64,000 bases of DNA. It comes from an uncultured Christensenella sp. Its GTDB lineage: Bacteria; Bacillota; Clostridia; Christensenellales; Borkfalkiaceae. A program made the position numbers and the translations under genes. The DNA lies in assembly GCA_910586035.1 (NCBI GenBank), contig CAJUHT010000001.1, forward strand, positions 161,548 to 225,547, read 5' to 3'. Shown piece by piece: positions 1-8,806 of this stretch (positions are counted from its first letter, which is position 1; each line of letters begins with the position of its first letter). Below the pieces are notes generated by a model that was not told the origin of the DNA, did no database searches, and saw nothing but the letters and a program-made list of their open reading frames with translations.

Positions 1-150
1 ATGTATAAGCTGGTGAGATTCCTGATAAAAATCGTCCTCCGTAACCTTTTCCAAAACGTCGGAAAGAATTTGATTATCAATCAGCATACAGCCCAAAAGC
101 GCTTGCTCCGCATCTAAATTATTGGGTAAAACAGTATTTTTGTCTGACAT
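1..150 (-). CDS. dnaB: Replicative DNA helicase DnaB, N-terminal 50 codons (cut by window edge)
   Basis: Reading leftwards from an ATG at 150, the frame stays open to base 1 and gives 50 residues beginning MSDKNTVLPNNLDAEQALLG. This matches the start of the DnaB N-terminal domain, whose hallmarks are NLxAEQAxLG, a buried LI.D, then DFY and H..I; the fragment has AEQALLG, MLIDN, EDDFY and HQLIH in that order. DnaB is the hexameric replicative helicase. The ATPase part lies outside the window. The gene starts 6 bp after the pepF stop, so it is probably the last visible member of the same minus-strand operon. No strong ribosome binding site is visible. Identification rests on the N-terminal domain only. 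Confidence 0.85.
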   Translation of the reverse strand, partial: MSDKNTVLPNNLDAEQALLGCMLIDNQILSDVLEKVTEDDFYQESHQLIH

Positions 151-156
151 AGTACT

Positions 157-1932
157 TTATATTTCCATCAATTTCTCAAATTCGAGCAGTGTATTCTCAA
201 ATTCTTTCATTGCAAACTCGAAAGGCGCGCTTTCTTCAAGGTTTACACCCGCAAGTTTTAAAAGAGATACGGGGTCTGTGGAAGAACCGCCCGAAAGGAA
301 TTTAAAATAGTTTTTAACCGCCTTATCACCCTGCGTCAAAATGGCGTTAGCTATATTTATTGCCGAAATTATTCCCGTGGAATATTTGTATACGTAGAAC
401 GAAGAATAGAAATGAGGTATTCTGCACCACTCGGTAGAAATTTCGTAGTCGTGTTCAATCGCGTCTCCGTAATACTTTTTACCTATCTTCGCATACGTTT
501 CGCACAGGTTTTCTCTCGTTAATGGATTGCCCTCTTCAACCATTTTGTGCGCCTGATATTCAAATTCGGCAAACATAGTCTGTCTGTGCAAAGTTGCGCG
601 GATGGAATCGAGGTAGTAATTTAATAGATATTTTTTAAGATTGACATCTTCCGCCTTGCTTACCATATATTTTAACAACAGCACTTCGTTTACCGTGCTT
701 GCCACTTCCGCAACAAAAATTTTGTAGTCGCTCTTGGCGTACGGCTGATTTTTTTGCGAGAAATATGTGTGAAGCGAATGCCCCATTTCGTGGGCGATTG
801 TAAATATGTCGTTTAAAGTAGGCTGGTAGTTGAGTAAGACAAACGGATGTAAGCCGTAAACGCCCGCGGAATACGCGCCGCTCCTCTTGCCTTCCGTTTC
901 CTCAACGTCTAACCATCTCTCTTCGTATCCGCGCTTTAATAGCGACTGATATTCTTCGCCGAGCGCGGCAAGCCCCTCGACGACGTACCCGTAAGCTTTA
1001 TCGTAGGGCATACTTATCTTTGCGTTTTCGACAAGCGGAGCGTAAATGTCGTAAAAATACATCTTATCATAGCCCAAAATCTTCTTGCGGTCGGCAATAT
1101 AGCGATGCATAACGGAGCAGTTTTTAGTTACGCTGTCCAAGAGATTTTCGTATACCTTTTTACTTACGTCCTCGGAAAACAGAGCGTGCGCAAGGCAACT
1201 GTCAAAGTTGTATACCCTGCTCAAAAACACGTCCTTTTTTACGTTGCCGTAATAGTTTGCCGTAATCGTATTAAGCAAGCCGATATACGCCGCGTAATAT
1301 TTTTTGTATGCCTCCTTTCGCTTTTCCCTGTCGGAAGAGTGCAGTATAAGTCCGTACAAGCCGTGTGAAAGTTTGCGCTTTTCACCATCGAATTCCATTT
1401 CGGGCAAAGGCAGGTCGGCATTGTCAACCATTGCAAATATATCGCTGAACGAACCGAGCGTTTCGCTTGCCAAAGCAACGAGTTTTTCCTCTTTTTCGCT
1501 TACGACGTGCGCCCTGCGCTTTATGAGGAGTTTAATCTGATAATCGTAGTCGGAAAAATCTTTGTCCTTTACAAGCGATTGCAGATATTTCTCGTCAAGA
1601 GAAGCCATCTCAGGCTCGAAGAAAGCCGTTGCGGTGCAATAGCGCGAATAAATCATATCTATTTTACCGCTGTAAGCGTTGTACTTTGCAACCCTTGTGT
1701 CCTCGTCGCGCTTCAAATTGGCGTAAACAGCAATATGCTCCAACTCTATCGTTAGACTGTCAAGCTCTTTCAAATAGCTCAAAAGCGTAGCTCTATCGCC
1801 GAGCTTGCCGGCGTACTTTGAAAAATCGAGCCTGCCGTACAATTCTTCCGCCTTTTTCTCCCAATCTTCGTCGCAGGAAAAAACGTCCTCAACCTTCCAC
1901 TTATATTGAGTTTTAACTTCCTTTCTGTCCAT
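157..1932 (-). CDS. pepF: Oligoendopeptidase F (M3 family zinc peptidase)
   Basis: A 591-residue protein, the normal length for PepF. Near residue 380 it carries the zinc site HEMGHSLHTYF (HExxH), with the third ligand glutamate expected about 25-30 residues later in FVAEVAST. The N-terminal helical part and the C-terminal YSTG-containing segment also fit the M3B family. These are cytoplasmic enzymes that cut short peptides of roughly 7-17 residues. There is no signal peptide. The gene follows the UPF0210 gene by 11 bp and precedes dnaB by 6 bp, so it is probably co-transcribed with both. Confidence 0.95.
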   Translation of the reverse strand: MDRKEVKTQYKWKVEDVFSCDEDWEKKAEELYGRLDFSKYAGKLGDRATLLSYLKELDSLTIELEHIAVYANLKRDEDTRVAKYNAYSGKIDMIYSRYCTATAFFEPEMASLDEKYLQSLVKDKDFSDYDYQIKLLIKRRAHVVSEKEEKLVALASETLGSFSDIFAMVDNADLPLPEMEFDGEKRKLSHGLYGLILHSSDREKRKEAYKKYYAAYIGLLNTITANYYGNVKKDVFLSRVYNFDSCLAHALFSEDVSKKVYENLLDSVTKNCSVMHRYIADRKKILGYDKMYFYDIYAPLVENAKISMPYDKAYGYVVEGLAALGEEYQSLLKRGYEERWLDVEETEGKRSGAYSAGVYGLHPFVLLNYQPTLNDIFTIAHEMGHSLHTYFSQKNQPYAKSDYKIFVAEVASTVNEVLLLKYMVSKAEDVNLKKYLLNYYLDSIRATLHRQTMFAEFEYQAHKMVEEGNPLTRENLCETYAKIGKKYYGDAIEHDYEISTEWCRIPHFYSSFYVYKYSTGIISAINIANAILTQGDKAVKNYFKFLSGGSSTDPVSLLKLAGVNLEESAPFEFAMKEFENTLLEFEKLMEI

Positions 1933-1943
1933 AAATATTTCCT

Positions 1944-3299
1944 TTAATTTTTATTTGAATGAATGGGCGCGGGAATAATGCCGCCGCGTCTTATAAATTT
2001 TGCGCTTGACTTGTCGTGCACAGGCATAATGGGCGCGCGCCCTAAAAGTCCGCCGAAATTGACCTCCTCGCCAACGCCCTTCCCTGGAACGGGAATGACC
2101 CTTACGGCGGTAGTCTTATTGTTTATCATACCGATTGCCGCCTCGTCGGCGATTATGGCGCTGATGGTTTCCGCGGAAGTGTTTCCCGGTATGGCTATCA
2201 TATCCAACCCCACCGAACATACGGCGGTCATAGCTTCGAGCTTGTCCAGATTTATGTCGCCGCGTTCCGCCGCTTCTATCATTCCTATATCTTCGGAAAC
2301 GGGAATAAACGCACCGGAAAGCCCTCCCACCATAGAGCTTGCCATAACGCCGCCCTTTTTAACCGCGTCGTTAAGCATAGCAAGGCAAGCCGTCGTGCCG
2401 TGAGTGCCCACGCTTTCCAGCCCGATTCCTTCGAGAATCTGCGCAACCGAATCGCCGCGCGCGGGTGTGGGAGCAAGCGACAAATCGACTATACCGAACC
2501 TTGCGTTCAACCTCTTAGCCGCCTCTTTGGCGATAAGTTGTCCCGCCCTCGTTATCTTAAACGCCGTACACTTGATTGTTTCGGCAAGTTCCGCCAAATC
2601 CGCTTCGGGAACGGCTTCAACGGCGTGCTGAACTACGCCCGGACCAGACACGCCGACGTTAATTACCGTGTCGCTTTCGCCTACGCCGTGGAAAGCGCCC
2701 GCCATAAAGGGGTTGTCCTCCACCGCATTACAGAAAACAACAAGTTTTGCGCAACCGAAGCCGTCTTTCTCGGCGGTCGCCGAAGCGGTATCTTTAATTA
2801 CCTGACCCATCAGCCTTACGGCGTCCATATTTATGCCCGACTTGGAAGAGCCGACGTTGACCGAAGAACAGAGCATTTCCGTACTTGCCAATACTTCGGG
2901 TATGCTCTTTAAAAATATCTCTTCGTAGTCCGCCGTACCCTTGTGGACAAGCGCGGAATAGCCGCCCAAAAAGTCGATACCGAGCGTTTGGGCGGCGCGG
3001 TCGAGCGCACGACCTATGAGCGGCGCCTTTTCGGGGAACGCCGCGCATACCAAGCTTACGGGAGTTACCGAAACCCTTTTGTTTACAATAGGAATACCGT
3101 ATTCGCCCGACAGTTCGCGCGTTACTTTAACTATGTTTTCGGCTTTTTTGCATACGCGGTCGTATACAGCCTGCGCGGTTGCTTCCCCCGTAGCCCTTAC
3201 GCAGGGCAACAGCGATATGCCCATAGTTACCGTTCGTATGTCGAGATGCTCTCTTTCGACCATCTCAATCGTTTCAAGCACGTGTTTATAATTGAACAT
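1944..3299 (-). CDS. UPF0210/DUF711 (PFL-like) family protein
   Basis: A 451-residue protein of the UPF0210 (DUF711) family, which is related in fold to pyruvate-formate-lyase-type glycyl-radical enzymes but has no established reaction. Recognisable segments include the start [27 protein letters not shown], here given only as a landmark by its first part [11 protein letters not shown], a glycine-rich GVSGPGVV and a C-terminal GRAPIMPV. The start at 3299 is chosen because TGAGGTGG lies 5-6 nt upstream; an in-frame ATG four codons earlier lacks a comparable site. It follows the ACT-domain gene by 8 bp. This ACT/UPF0210 pairing is conserved across many Firmicutes and suggests that the ACT protein senses an amino acid for the larger partner, but the function is unknown. 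Confidence 0.92.
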   Translation of the reverse strand: MFNYKHVLETIEMVEREHLDIRTVTMGISLLPCVRATGEATAQAVYDRVCKKAENIVKVTRELSGEYGIPIVNKRVSVTPVSLVCAAFPEKAPLIGRALDRAAQTLGIDFLGGYSALVHKGTADYEEIFLKSIPEVLASTEMLCSSVNVGSSKSGINMDAVRLMGQVIKDTASATAEKDGFGCAKLVVFCNAVEDNPFMAGAFHGVGESDTVINVGVSGPGVVQHAVEAVPEADLAELAETIKCTAFKITRAGQLIAKEAAKRLNARFGIVDLSLAPTPARGDSVAQILEGIGLESVGTHGTTACLAMLNDAVKKGGVMASSMVGGLSGAFIPVSEDIGMIEAAERGDINLDKLEAMTAVCSVGLDMIAIPGNTSAETISAIIADEAAIGMINNKTTAVRVIPVPGKGVGEEVNFGGLLGRAPIMPVHDKSSAKFIRRGGIIPAPIHSNKN

Positions 3300-3307
3300 A
3301 CGCCACC

Positions 3308-3577
3308 TCAAACGCCGTGCATAACGTTAAAAATATCTTCGTGCTGAACGCGCACAGACATTCCTATCTTTTCGCCCATAACCCGACTTTCTTCCGCAAG
3401 GTCGGCAAGTTTTAAGGTTGCTTTCGATACGTCTACAATCATAATCATTGCAAAATAATCTTCTAAAATCGTCTGACTAATATCGAGAATGTTTACACCT
3501 TTTTCGGCAAGGAAGGTGCTTACGCGGGAAATTATACCCGTTTTATCCTTTCCTACCACGGTAACTACTGCACGCAT
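3308..3577 (-). CDS. ACT domain protein (UPF0237)
   Basis: An 89-residue protein made of one ACT domain plus a short tail. The first 70 residues, starting [20 protein letters not shown], have the beta-alpha-beta pattern of ACT domains, and GKD.TGI..RVS..LAE..VNI.DI.Q is diagnostic of UPF0237. ACT domains bind small ligands, usually amino acids, and regulate partner enzymes. The gene lies 15 bp after the lepB stop and 8 bp before the UPF0210 gene, its usual partner. The ligand is not known. Confidence 0.93.
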   Translation of the reverse strand: MRAVVTVVGKDKTGIISRVSTFLAEKGVNILDISQTILEDYFAMIMIVDVSKATLKLADLAEESRVMGEKIGMSVRVQHEDIFNVMHGV

Positions 3578-3592
3578 ATTTTTATCTCCTGT

Positions 3593-4207
3593 TCAGTGCC
3601 GCTTGTCGGAAGCGGGCACGGTAAAATCTATAAACGTATTAAACGCCGTTACGGAAGTCTTTAAAGACATCGACCAATTCGCTACAATCCCCACAGTCCA
3701 ATTTACGGGCATACAGCCGTATATTTCCGAGCGGCTGTCAATGCTCACGTTGCGGTTATCCCCCATACAGAACATTTTACCCTCGGGAACGGTGATTTCG
3801 TCGAAATTATTTTCGGAAGGGGTATTATTCTCCGCCAACACGTAAGGTTCGCTCTTGACTTCGCCGTTAAGATACAAAACTCCGTCTATTATCTTCACGG
3901 TATCCCCGCCCAAAGCTATTACGCGCTTTATAATGGTTTTATGGTCGGTTTCTATAACCACAATATCGCCGCGACGCGGCTTGTTGTCCCTGAAAGCGTA
4001 AACATAATCGCCGCCCTCCGCATCCTTGCTCGGCGCGCCTATTAACGTGCCCGACATTGACGAACCGACAACGTACACCTTGAAATATATTAACGCAAAC
4101 GCCATTCTGAGCACTGCGACGATTACCAGCAACCACAGCAAAACTCCCGCAATTACGCTTACGATATTTAAACTTCGGTTTCTTCCGTTAAGATATTTAT
4201 TTTGCAT
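3593..4207 (-). CDS. lepB: Signal peptidase I (bacterial Ser-Lys type)
   Basis: A 204-residue membrane protein with one N-terminal transmembrane helix (about residues 14-38). The catalytic serine box GSSMSGTL lies near residue 50. The usual proline of SMxPTL is replaced here (SMSGTL), a minor deviation. The catalytic lysine lies in TIIKRVIALGGD near residue 92, and the conserved GDNRxxSxDSR box is present as GDNRNVSIDSR. It removes signal peptides from Sec and Tat substrates on the outer face of the membrane. It follows the hydrolase-like gene by 6 bp. It differs from the second signal peptidase in this window (50484-51137), which has the eukaryotic/archaeal-type Ser-His arrangement. Confidence 0.93.
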   Translation of the reverse strand: MQNKYLNGRNRSLNIVSVIAGVLLWLLVIVAVLRMAFALIYFKVYVVGSSMSGTLIGAPSKDAEGGDYVYAFRDNKPRRGDIVVIETDHKTIIKRVIALGGDTVKIIDGVLYLNGEVKSEPYVLAENNTPSENNFDEITVPEGKMFCMGDNRNVSIDSRSEIYGCMPVNWTVGIVANWSMSLKTSVTAFNTFIDFTVPASDKRH

Positions 4208-4213
4208 TTATTA

Positions 4214-5887
4214 TTAAAGCCAAATTAAATTATTCAGAGCAAACTTTCCGCTGCCCTTTACGGACAATGACTGACAGTCGACAAAATTTGTAAGCGAAAT
4301 GCCGTTACCGTTTTTAAACAGCTTTGCCCTAAGCGTCTGACTCTGCCAAACTCCGCCAAGAATATACAGTTTAACCGAATAAACAAGCCCGTCGTTTTTG
4401 TTCTTTAAACCTACTTCCAAAGTTATGTCCTCTTCCGAACACACGTCGAGTTTTAAAATGCTGTCCTTATCGGGGCAAAACTGCTTACTCTTAATTCTGT
4501 AAGTTAAAAGTCCGCACTTTGAATACACGCCTTCGAGCCCGTCGTATTTTACGATTTTTGGCAATGCTTCGTCGTCGGTAAGCAGTATGCCGCCCACCGC
4601 GCTACCCGAGCAATCGGCAATCGAAAAACAGTCCTTACCGAATTTATTTATATATATAATTTTCGACTTAGCCCTTCCGTTCCTGAAACTTCCGCTTATC
4701 TTCTTTAACGTCAGCTTCGACCACACCGTAAAACCGTTGGAGTACACGGCATAGCAAAGCACGAAAATAGCAGAGGTCTTTTCGTAAACGTTTAAATAAA
4801 ACTCGCTTTCGTGGGAATTTACGTTACGCTTCAAAGGCGCCGCCGTCCAGGCTCGTGTGGCAAACTCGTAACAGTCCTCCGAAAAGTAAACCCCGCACTT
4901 CTCTATAATGCCCAAGCTGTCGCATTCGACTTTTGCAACGAGGTTTTCCTGTTCGTCGGCAAAAACGTTTACCTTTACGGGCTTAGGGATAAACACGTGC
5001 CTGTCTTTAACGTTGCTGTCCAAAAACATAAGCAGGTCGTTTGTAGAACGCGAATCTATGCACGACCCGGAATTTACCGAATAGGTTATCGTGCTCTGCC
5101 GCGCGTATTCGGGGTTGATTCTCGAATAAGTGTCGTAAGCCCTGTCGTAATCGAAAGCCGCGTCGTTGGTAGTGCAAAGCATAAGCACGGGGCAACGCAC
5201 ATAGGGCGCGTACGCCTGAGAATCTATACCCGCGACAAATCTGTATCTCTCGTCGTCGAATTCAGGCTCTTTGCCGCTGAATTTTTCCAGCCCTTTATAC
5301 GCTTTCCAGCCGCAGGCGCTTACAGTTACCGCGCAGGAAAACTGCGCCGCATACGCCAGCTTCCACACAATTTCCCCGCCGTCGCGCATACCGATTAGCC
5401 CGATTTTATCAGTAGAAAACTTTTCCCTTAAAAATTTGCCCGCATAAATTCCAACGGCAACCCATTCGTACCAGCAGGTTTGGTTTGCGGCGCCGTCTAC
5501 AAATTCTTTATACCTTGCGCTTTTAACCGCATTGGCGTACTTTATATTGTTGGGATACAGAGTGTACCTTTCCACCCCTTCGCGTTCGCCGCCGTAATCA
5601 ACGCAGAGCGCGTTGTATCCGCTCTTTACAAAGAAAGCAAGCAGTTGCTCGTCGATTTCTTCGGTACTGTCCAATAGAATAAGCACGCACTCTTTGGGAG
5701 GGTTATTTTCCTTAGTGGCAAGCACGCCGTACACGGTAACTCTGCCCATTCCCGTGTCCCTGCCCGAAAAATTGAGGTATTCGAACTTAATGCCGTCGTC
5801 AATTCTCTCACCGAGAGTTACGGGCATTACTTCGAGCTTGTCGTTGAAGTTTTTCCATAGCGATATGGGCGTTATTATGCTTGACAA
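4214..5887 (-). CDS. Alpha/beta-hydrolase-fold protein lacking the nucleophile serine, with C-terminal beta domain
   Basis: A 557-residue protein without signal peptide. Residues about 60-270 resemble the cephalosporin-C deacetylase/acetyl-xylan-esterase branch of alpha/beta hydrolases: a strand ECVLILLDST, then SGYNALCVDYGG, then the nucleophile-elbow position LIGMRDGGEIVWKLAY. In active relatives the elbow reads GxSxGG. Here the serine position is arginine (GMRDGG), so ordinary esterase chemistry looks unlikely. The C-terminal half, about residues 310-557, is predicted beta-rich and may bind a ligand. The start is a TTG at 5887, with AAGGTGG about 7 nt upstream. It heads the operon that continues into lepB 6 bp later. 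The substrate, if any, is unknown. Confidence 0.6.
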   Translation of the reverse strand: MSSIITPISLWKNFNDKLEVMPVTLGERIDDGIKFEYLNFSGRDTGMGRVTVYGVLATKENNPPKECVLILLDSTEEIDEQLLAFFVKSGYNALCVDYGGEREGVERYTLYPNNIKYANAVKSARYKEFVDGAANQTCWYEWVAVGIYAGKFLREKFSTDKIGLIGMRDGGEIVWKLAYAAQFSCAVTVSACGWKAYKGLEKFSGKEPEFDDERYRFVAGIDSQAYAPYVRCPVLMLCTTNDAAFDYDRAYDTYSRINPEYARQSTITYSVNSGSCIDSRSTNDLLMFLDSNVKDRHVFIPKPVKVNVFADEQENLVAKVECDSLGIIEKCGVYFSEDCYEFATRAWTAAPLKRNVNSHESEFYLNVYEKTSAIFVLCYAVYSNGFTVWSKLTLKKISGSFRNGRAKSKIIYINKFGKDCFSIADCSGSAVGGILLTDDEALPKIVKYDGLEGVYSKCGLLTYRIKSKQFCPDKDSILKLDVCSEEDITLEVGLKNKNDGLVYSVKLYILGGVWQSQTLRAKLFKNGNGISLTNFVDCQSLSVKGSGKFALNNLIWL

Positions 5888-6010
5888 AGTTCAACCACCT
5901 TCCTACCGCAAAGAAGTTATTTTTGCGATATAAATTTATAATATGCCTTTTAAAAAATTTTTGCCTACAACGCTAAAATAATAACCGTCGGCATAAATTA
6001 TTGAAAAGAA

Positions 6011-6039
6011 TTGCTTTTTTCAGTGCCGTGGGTTATAAT
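6011..6039 (+). promoter_or_regulatory. Predicted sigma-A promoter of the dnaD operon
   Basis: TTGCTT (6011-6016), a 17-bp spacer and TATAAT (6034-6039), about 100 bp before the DnaD-like start at 6137. The remaining intergenic DNA from 5888 is AT-rich with no other clear signal. The start codon itself is preceded by GGGAG at a suitable distance. Confidence 0.6.
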
Positions 6040-6136
6040 AATAAACGCATCTACTTAAAAGGCGATATTATTCATCTTATTTTACATTATATTCCTTTTT
6101 GTCGGATAAATCAAGCGATACGCGGGAGTTTTAACT

Positions 6137-7537
6137 ATGGCTTTTATTTCGGTCGCCGACGAGTTGACACAAAAATCGGCAACAAGCGTAGAAAACAAAT
6201 TCATAACTAAATACCTTGCCGAATTGGAGCCCGTATCCGTTAAAGTATATCTTTACGCGCTGTATCTATATCAAAACGGCAAAACCGCATACACCTTGGA
6301 AGATTTTGCTAAAAAACTTAACCTTGACGAGGATACGGTTAAAGATTACTTTGAATATCTCGACGAATTCGAACTTGTGTCCGTAACTTCCCGCGCGCCG
6401 TTCGAAATAAAGATACTCGACTGCGAAAATTTTTACGGCAAGCCCAAAAAATTGCACCCCGAAAAATACGAAGGACTTTACGAAGAGATTCAGGCGATTA
6501 TTTCGGGCAGAATGGTTTCGCAGAACGAATTCAGGGAATATCTCGTTTTACTCGAAGACTACGGTTTTGAACGCAACGCGATAGTTATGATTGTAAATTA
6601 CTGCGTCAACCTCAAAGGCGACAAAATAAACAGCGCTTACATAAAAAAAGTAGCTAAAAATTTTTACGCCGACGGAGCCACCTCCGCCAAGCAAATCGAA
6701 GAAAAGCTATCCTCCTACACCGTTTCAACCTCCTCTTTAATAAAGATTTTCGCCGCCTGCGGAATAAAGCGCGCACCGGAAGTCGAGGACGGCGAAGCTT
6801 TGACGAAGTGGCTTGAAGCAGGTTACACCGAAGAGGCGATAATCAGCGCGGCAAAAGGCTTTAAAACCAAGTCTATGGAAAAACTTAACCTTGCCATAGA
6901 AGAGTTGCTTAAAAACAACAAATTCGACGTCAAGGAAATCGAGGACTACCGCAAGCAGAAAAATTCTCTCTACGAAACGGCTATTGCGATAGCCAAAGAA
7001 TTGAGCGTTTATATGCCCGACCCTACCCCGTACGTTGAAAACTACGTTGGAAATTGGTATTCGTACGGTTTCAGCGGAGAAGCGTTGCGTAAAATTGCCA
7101 ATTATTGTTTTTTAAGCGGCAGAAACTCATTTGATTCTGCAAACGACTTTATACATAATTTATACCGCGACGCATTTGTTGACGACGACAGCGTAAACAA
7201 CCTTTTAACTCAACTTGCGGAAGACGATAAATTTATCAAGTCGATACTGACAGCCTGCGGACTTACGCGTAAAATAATTCCTTATGACAGGCAGGCGTTG
7301 AGCCGCTGGCGCGATTGGGGTTTTAACGAAACTATGATTTTGAAAGCCGCCGATATGTCGGCAGGCAAAAACAACCCCGTGGCGGCTATGAATTATTTGT
7401 TGTCCACTTGGAAAAACGGCGGTATTTATACGGTTGAGCAAATTACGGAAACCTCCTCCGCCAATAAAAAACCTGTAAAGAGAAGCATAACCGAAGAATG
7501 GGCTTCGACTATTGAAAAACTCAATTCTTCACACTGA
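6137..7537 (+). CDS. DnaD/DnaB-like primosome protein
   Basis: A 466-residue protein. The N-terminal 90 residues form a winged-helix-like module (ELEPVSVKVYLYALYL, then TLEDFAKKLNLDEDTVKDYF) typical of Bacillus DnaB and DnaD. Three later segments with W..xG or YGF, such as YGFERNAIVMIVNYC, NWYSYGFSGEALRKIANYC and RDWGFNETMILKAADM, are the degenerate DnaD C-terminal (DnaB_2) repeats that bind DNA and act in helicase loading. DnaD-family proteins help load the replicative helicase at origins and stalled forks. It is the first gene of a two-gene plus-strand operon whose second member resembles a helicase loader, and it lies divergently from the operon ending in dnaB. Confidence 0.8.
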   Translation: MAFISVADELTQKSATSVENKFITKYLAELEPVSVKVYLYALYLYQNGKTAYTLEDFAKKLNLDEDTVKDYFEYLDEFELVSVTSRAPFEIKILDCENFYGKPKKLHPEKYEGLYEEIQAIISGRMVSQNEFREYLVLLEDYGFERNAIVMIVNYCVNLKGDKINSAYIKKVAKNFYADGATSAKQIEEKLSSYTVSTSSLIKIFAACGIKRAPEVEDGEALTKWLEAGYTEEAIISAAKGFKTKSMEKLNLAIEELLKNNKFDVKEIEDYRKQKNSLYETAIAIAKELSVYMPDPTPYVENYVGNWYSYGFSGEALRKIANYCFLSGRNSFDSANDFIHNLYRDAFVDDDSVNNLLTQLAEDDKFIKSILTACGLTRKIIPYDRQALSRWRDWGFNETMILKAADMSAGKNNPVAAMNYLLSTWKNGGIYTVEQITETSSANKKPVKRSITEEWASTIEKLNSSH

Positions 7538-7553
7538 TTAAACGAGGCGCACT

Positions 7554-8147
7554 ATGGAACTTACGCAAAGAGAAGACATAATAAAATTTATTATTAAGAT
7601 ACAACTTAATTTTGAAAACGCATACGTAACGACAACGCAACTCGAACGCGAGTTGCTTGTGGAAAGCTGGTACGAAGCGCTTGGAACTTTGCCGAAAGCA
7701 GTTTGCACAGCCGCAGTAAACAACGTTTTAAAAAGGGCAAAATTTGCCCCGCGCCTTGGCGATATAACGGAAGAAGCCGAAAAGCTGTTAGCCCCCGAAG
7801 CCAAGTCCGACGAACAGCTTTGGGCGGAACTTAATTCCGTACTCGCTAAAACTTACGATATTTCCCGCTACCTTACCTACCCTCAATACTTTAAGTGGGC
7901 TACTCAAAAGCTTGACGAAATTTATGCGGGCTTATCCGACGAACTTAAATTATTTGTTGTAAACCGTTCCGCTTTAATAGAGCTTGCCGAAATGTCCACG
8001 GAAAGCCTGACATTTGAAAGGACGCGTTTTTTTAAACAGATGCCAATACTTAAAAGACACAAAAAAGATACGCAGGCGGCTCAAAAACTGCTTGCCGAAA
8101 CGCAGGCAAAACAGCTCGCACTTGAAAATAAGAAAAATTCAGATTAA
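7554..8147 (+). CDS. Putative helicase loader, G39P/G40P-loader-like N-terminal domain
   Basis: A 197-residue protein. Residues 1-70 contain LLVESWYEALGTLPKAVCTAAVNNVLKRAKFAPRLGDI in segments; the pattern WY..L..LP...V..AV......AKFAP...DI resembles the N-terminal domain of phage SPP1 G39P and related loaders that contact the replicative helicase. The rest is helical and lysine-rich, ending KHKKDTQAAQKLLAETQ-like and disordered. There is no Walker A motif, so it is not a DnaI/DnaC-type AAA+ loader. It begins 16 bp after the DnaD-like gene with GAGGCG upstream and ends before a strong terminator. Function as helicase loader partner of DnaD is inferred from resemblance and context. Confidence 0.55.
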   Translation: MELTQREDIIKFIIKIQLNFENAYVTTTQLERELLVESWYEALGTLPKAVCTAAVNNVLKRAKFAPRLGDITEEAEKLLAPEAKSDEQLWAELNSVLAKTYDISRYLTYPQYFKWATQKLDEIYAGLSDELKLFVVNRSALIELAEMSTESLTFERTRFFKQMPILKRHKKDTQAAQKLLAETQAKQLALENKKNSD

Positions 8148-8194
8148 AAACAAGGCGTTTTAAACAGCGCTTTCTTTCAGATATTCTAAAATAA

Positions 8195-8243
8195 ATAGCG
8201 CACTTCTTCATCTGCGAAGCATAGTGCGCTATACTTTTTTTTG
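8195..8243 (+). terminator. Rho-independent terminator of the dnaD operon
   Basis: Inverted arms ATAGCGCACT (8195-8204) and AGTGCGCTAT (8223-8232) enclose a smaller CTTC/GAAG hairpin and are followed by a run of eight T residues. Confidence 0.85.
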
Positions 8244-8282
8244 CTTATACATCAAATTAAATCTTATTCACCGTATCACAAT

Positions 8283-8653
8283 TTAATAGCCGTATCTTAT
8301 AGTGCCCGCGATAAATAACAAAACAAAGAAAAGGAAAACAGAAATTCCAAAAACTATATGGCTTGCAATATTGAGCGCTTTATTTTTCTTAATTGTAACA
8401 GTTAAAACGGAAAGCGTAACCGATACGACAATTAGAGAGATAGCTCCCCACAAAAGAAAGGCTATTCCTTCTCTGGCAATTTTATCAAAGATGCTATAAT
8501 AGTAATACCGCCTATGGATAATTTGCTCCCCGTTTTCATTAAGCCCCGGCAGTAAAGCTTCATCACAGAAACCTTTATGAAATACAACGGGACAATTATA
8601 CAATTGATGATTATTTTTACGATTTCAACAATTAACGACGCTCTTTTTCTCAT
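8283..8653 (-). pseudogene. Small two-helix membrane protein, interrupted by a one-base frameshift
   Basis: The first part reads from an ATG at 8653, with GGAGG about 6 nt upstream, as MRKRASLIVEIVKIIINC..., a transmembrane-like start ending in LYFIKV. At 8568-8573 the frame is lost; adding one base to the short A run on the plus strand (T run on the coding strand) joins it to the other frame, which continues FCDEALLPGLNENGEQ, RRYYYYSIFDK and a second and third hydrophobic segment (AFLLWGAISLIVVSVTLSVL, IVFGISVFLFFVLLFIAGTI). The joined product would be about 123 residues. It could be a real pseudogene or a sequencing/assembly error in a homopolymer. The family has no known function. It is transcribed convergently with the dnaD operon. 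Confidence 0.6.
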
Positions 8654-8806
8654 AAACACCTCCACTTATTATATAAACGCATAAAAACTGAAAATGTCCC
8701 ACGTTAATGATAAATTGTTTGCCATAATTTCATTAAATTTACAACAATAAAAAGGCAAAAAGGATTACCTTTAATTTACCACTGCAACACACGGTGTAAA
8801 AGCCAT

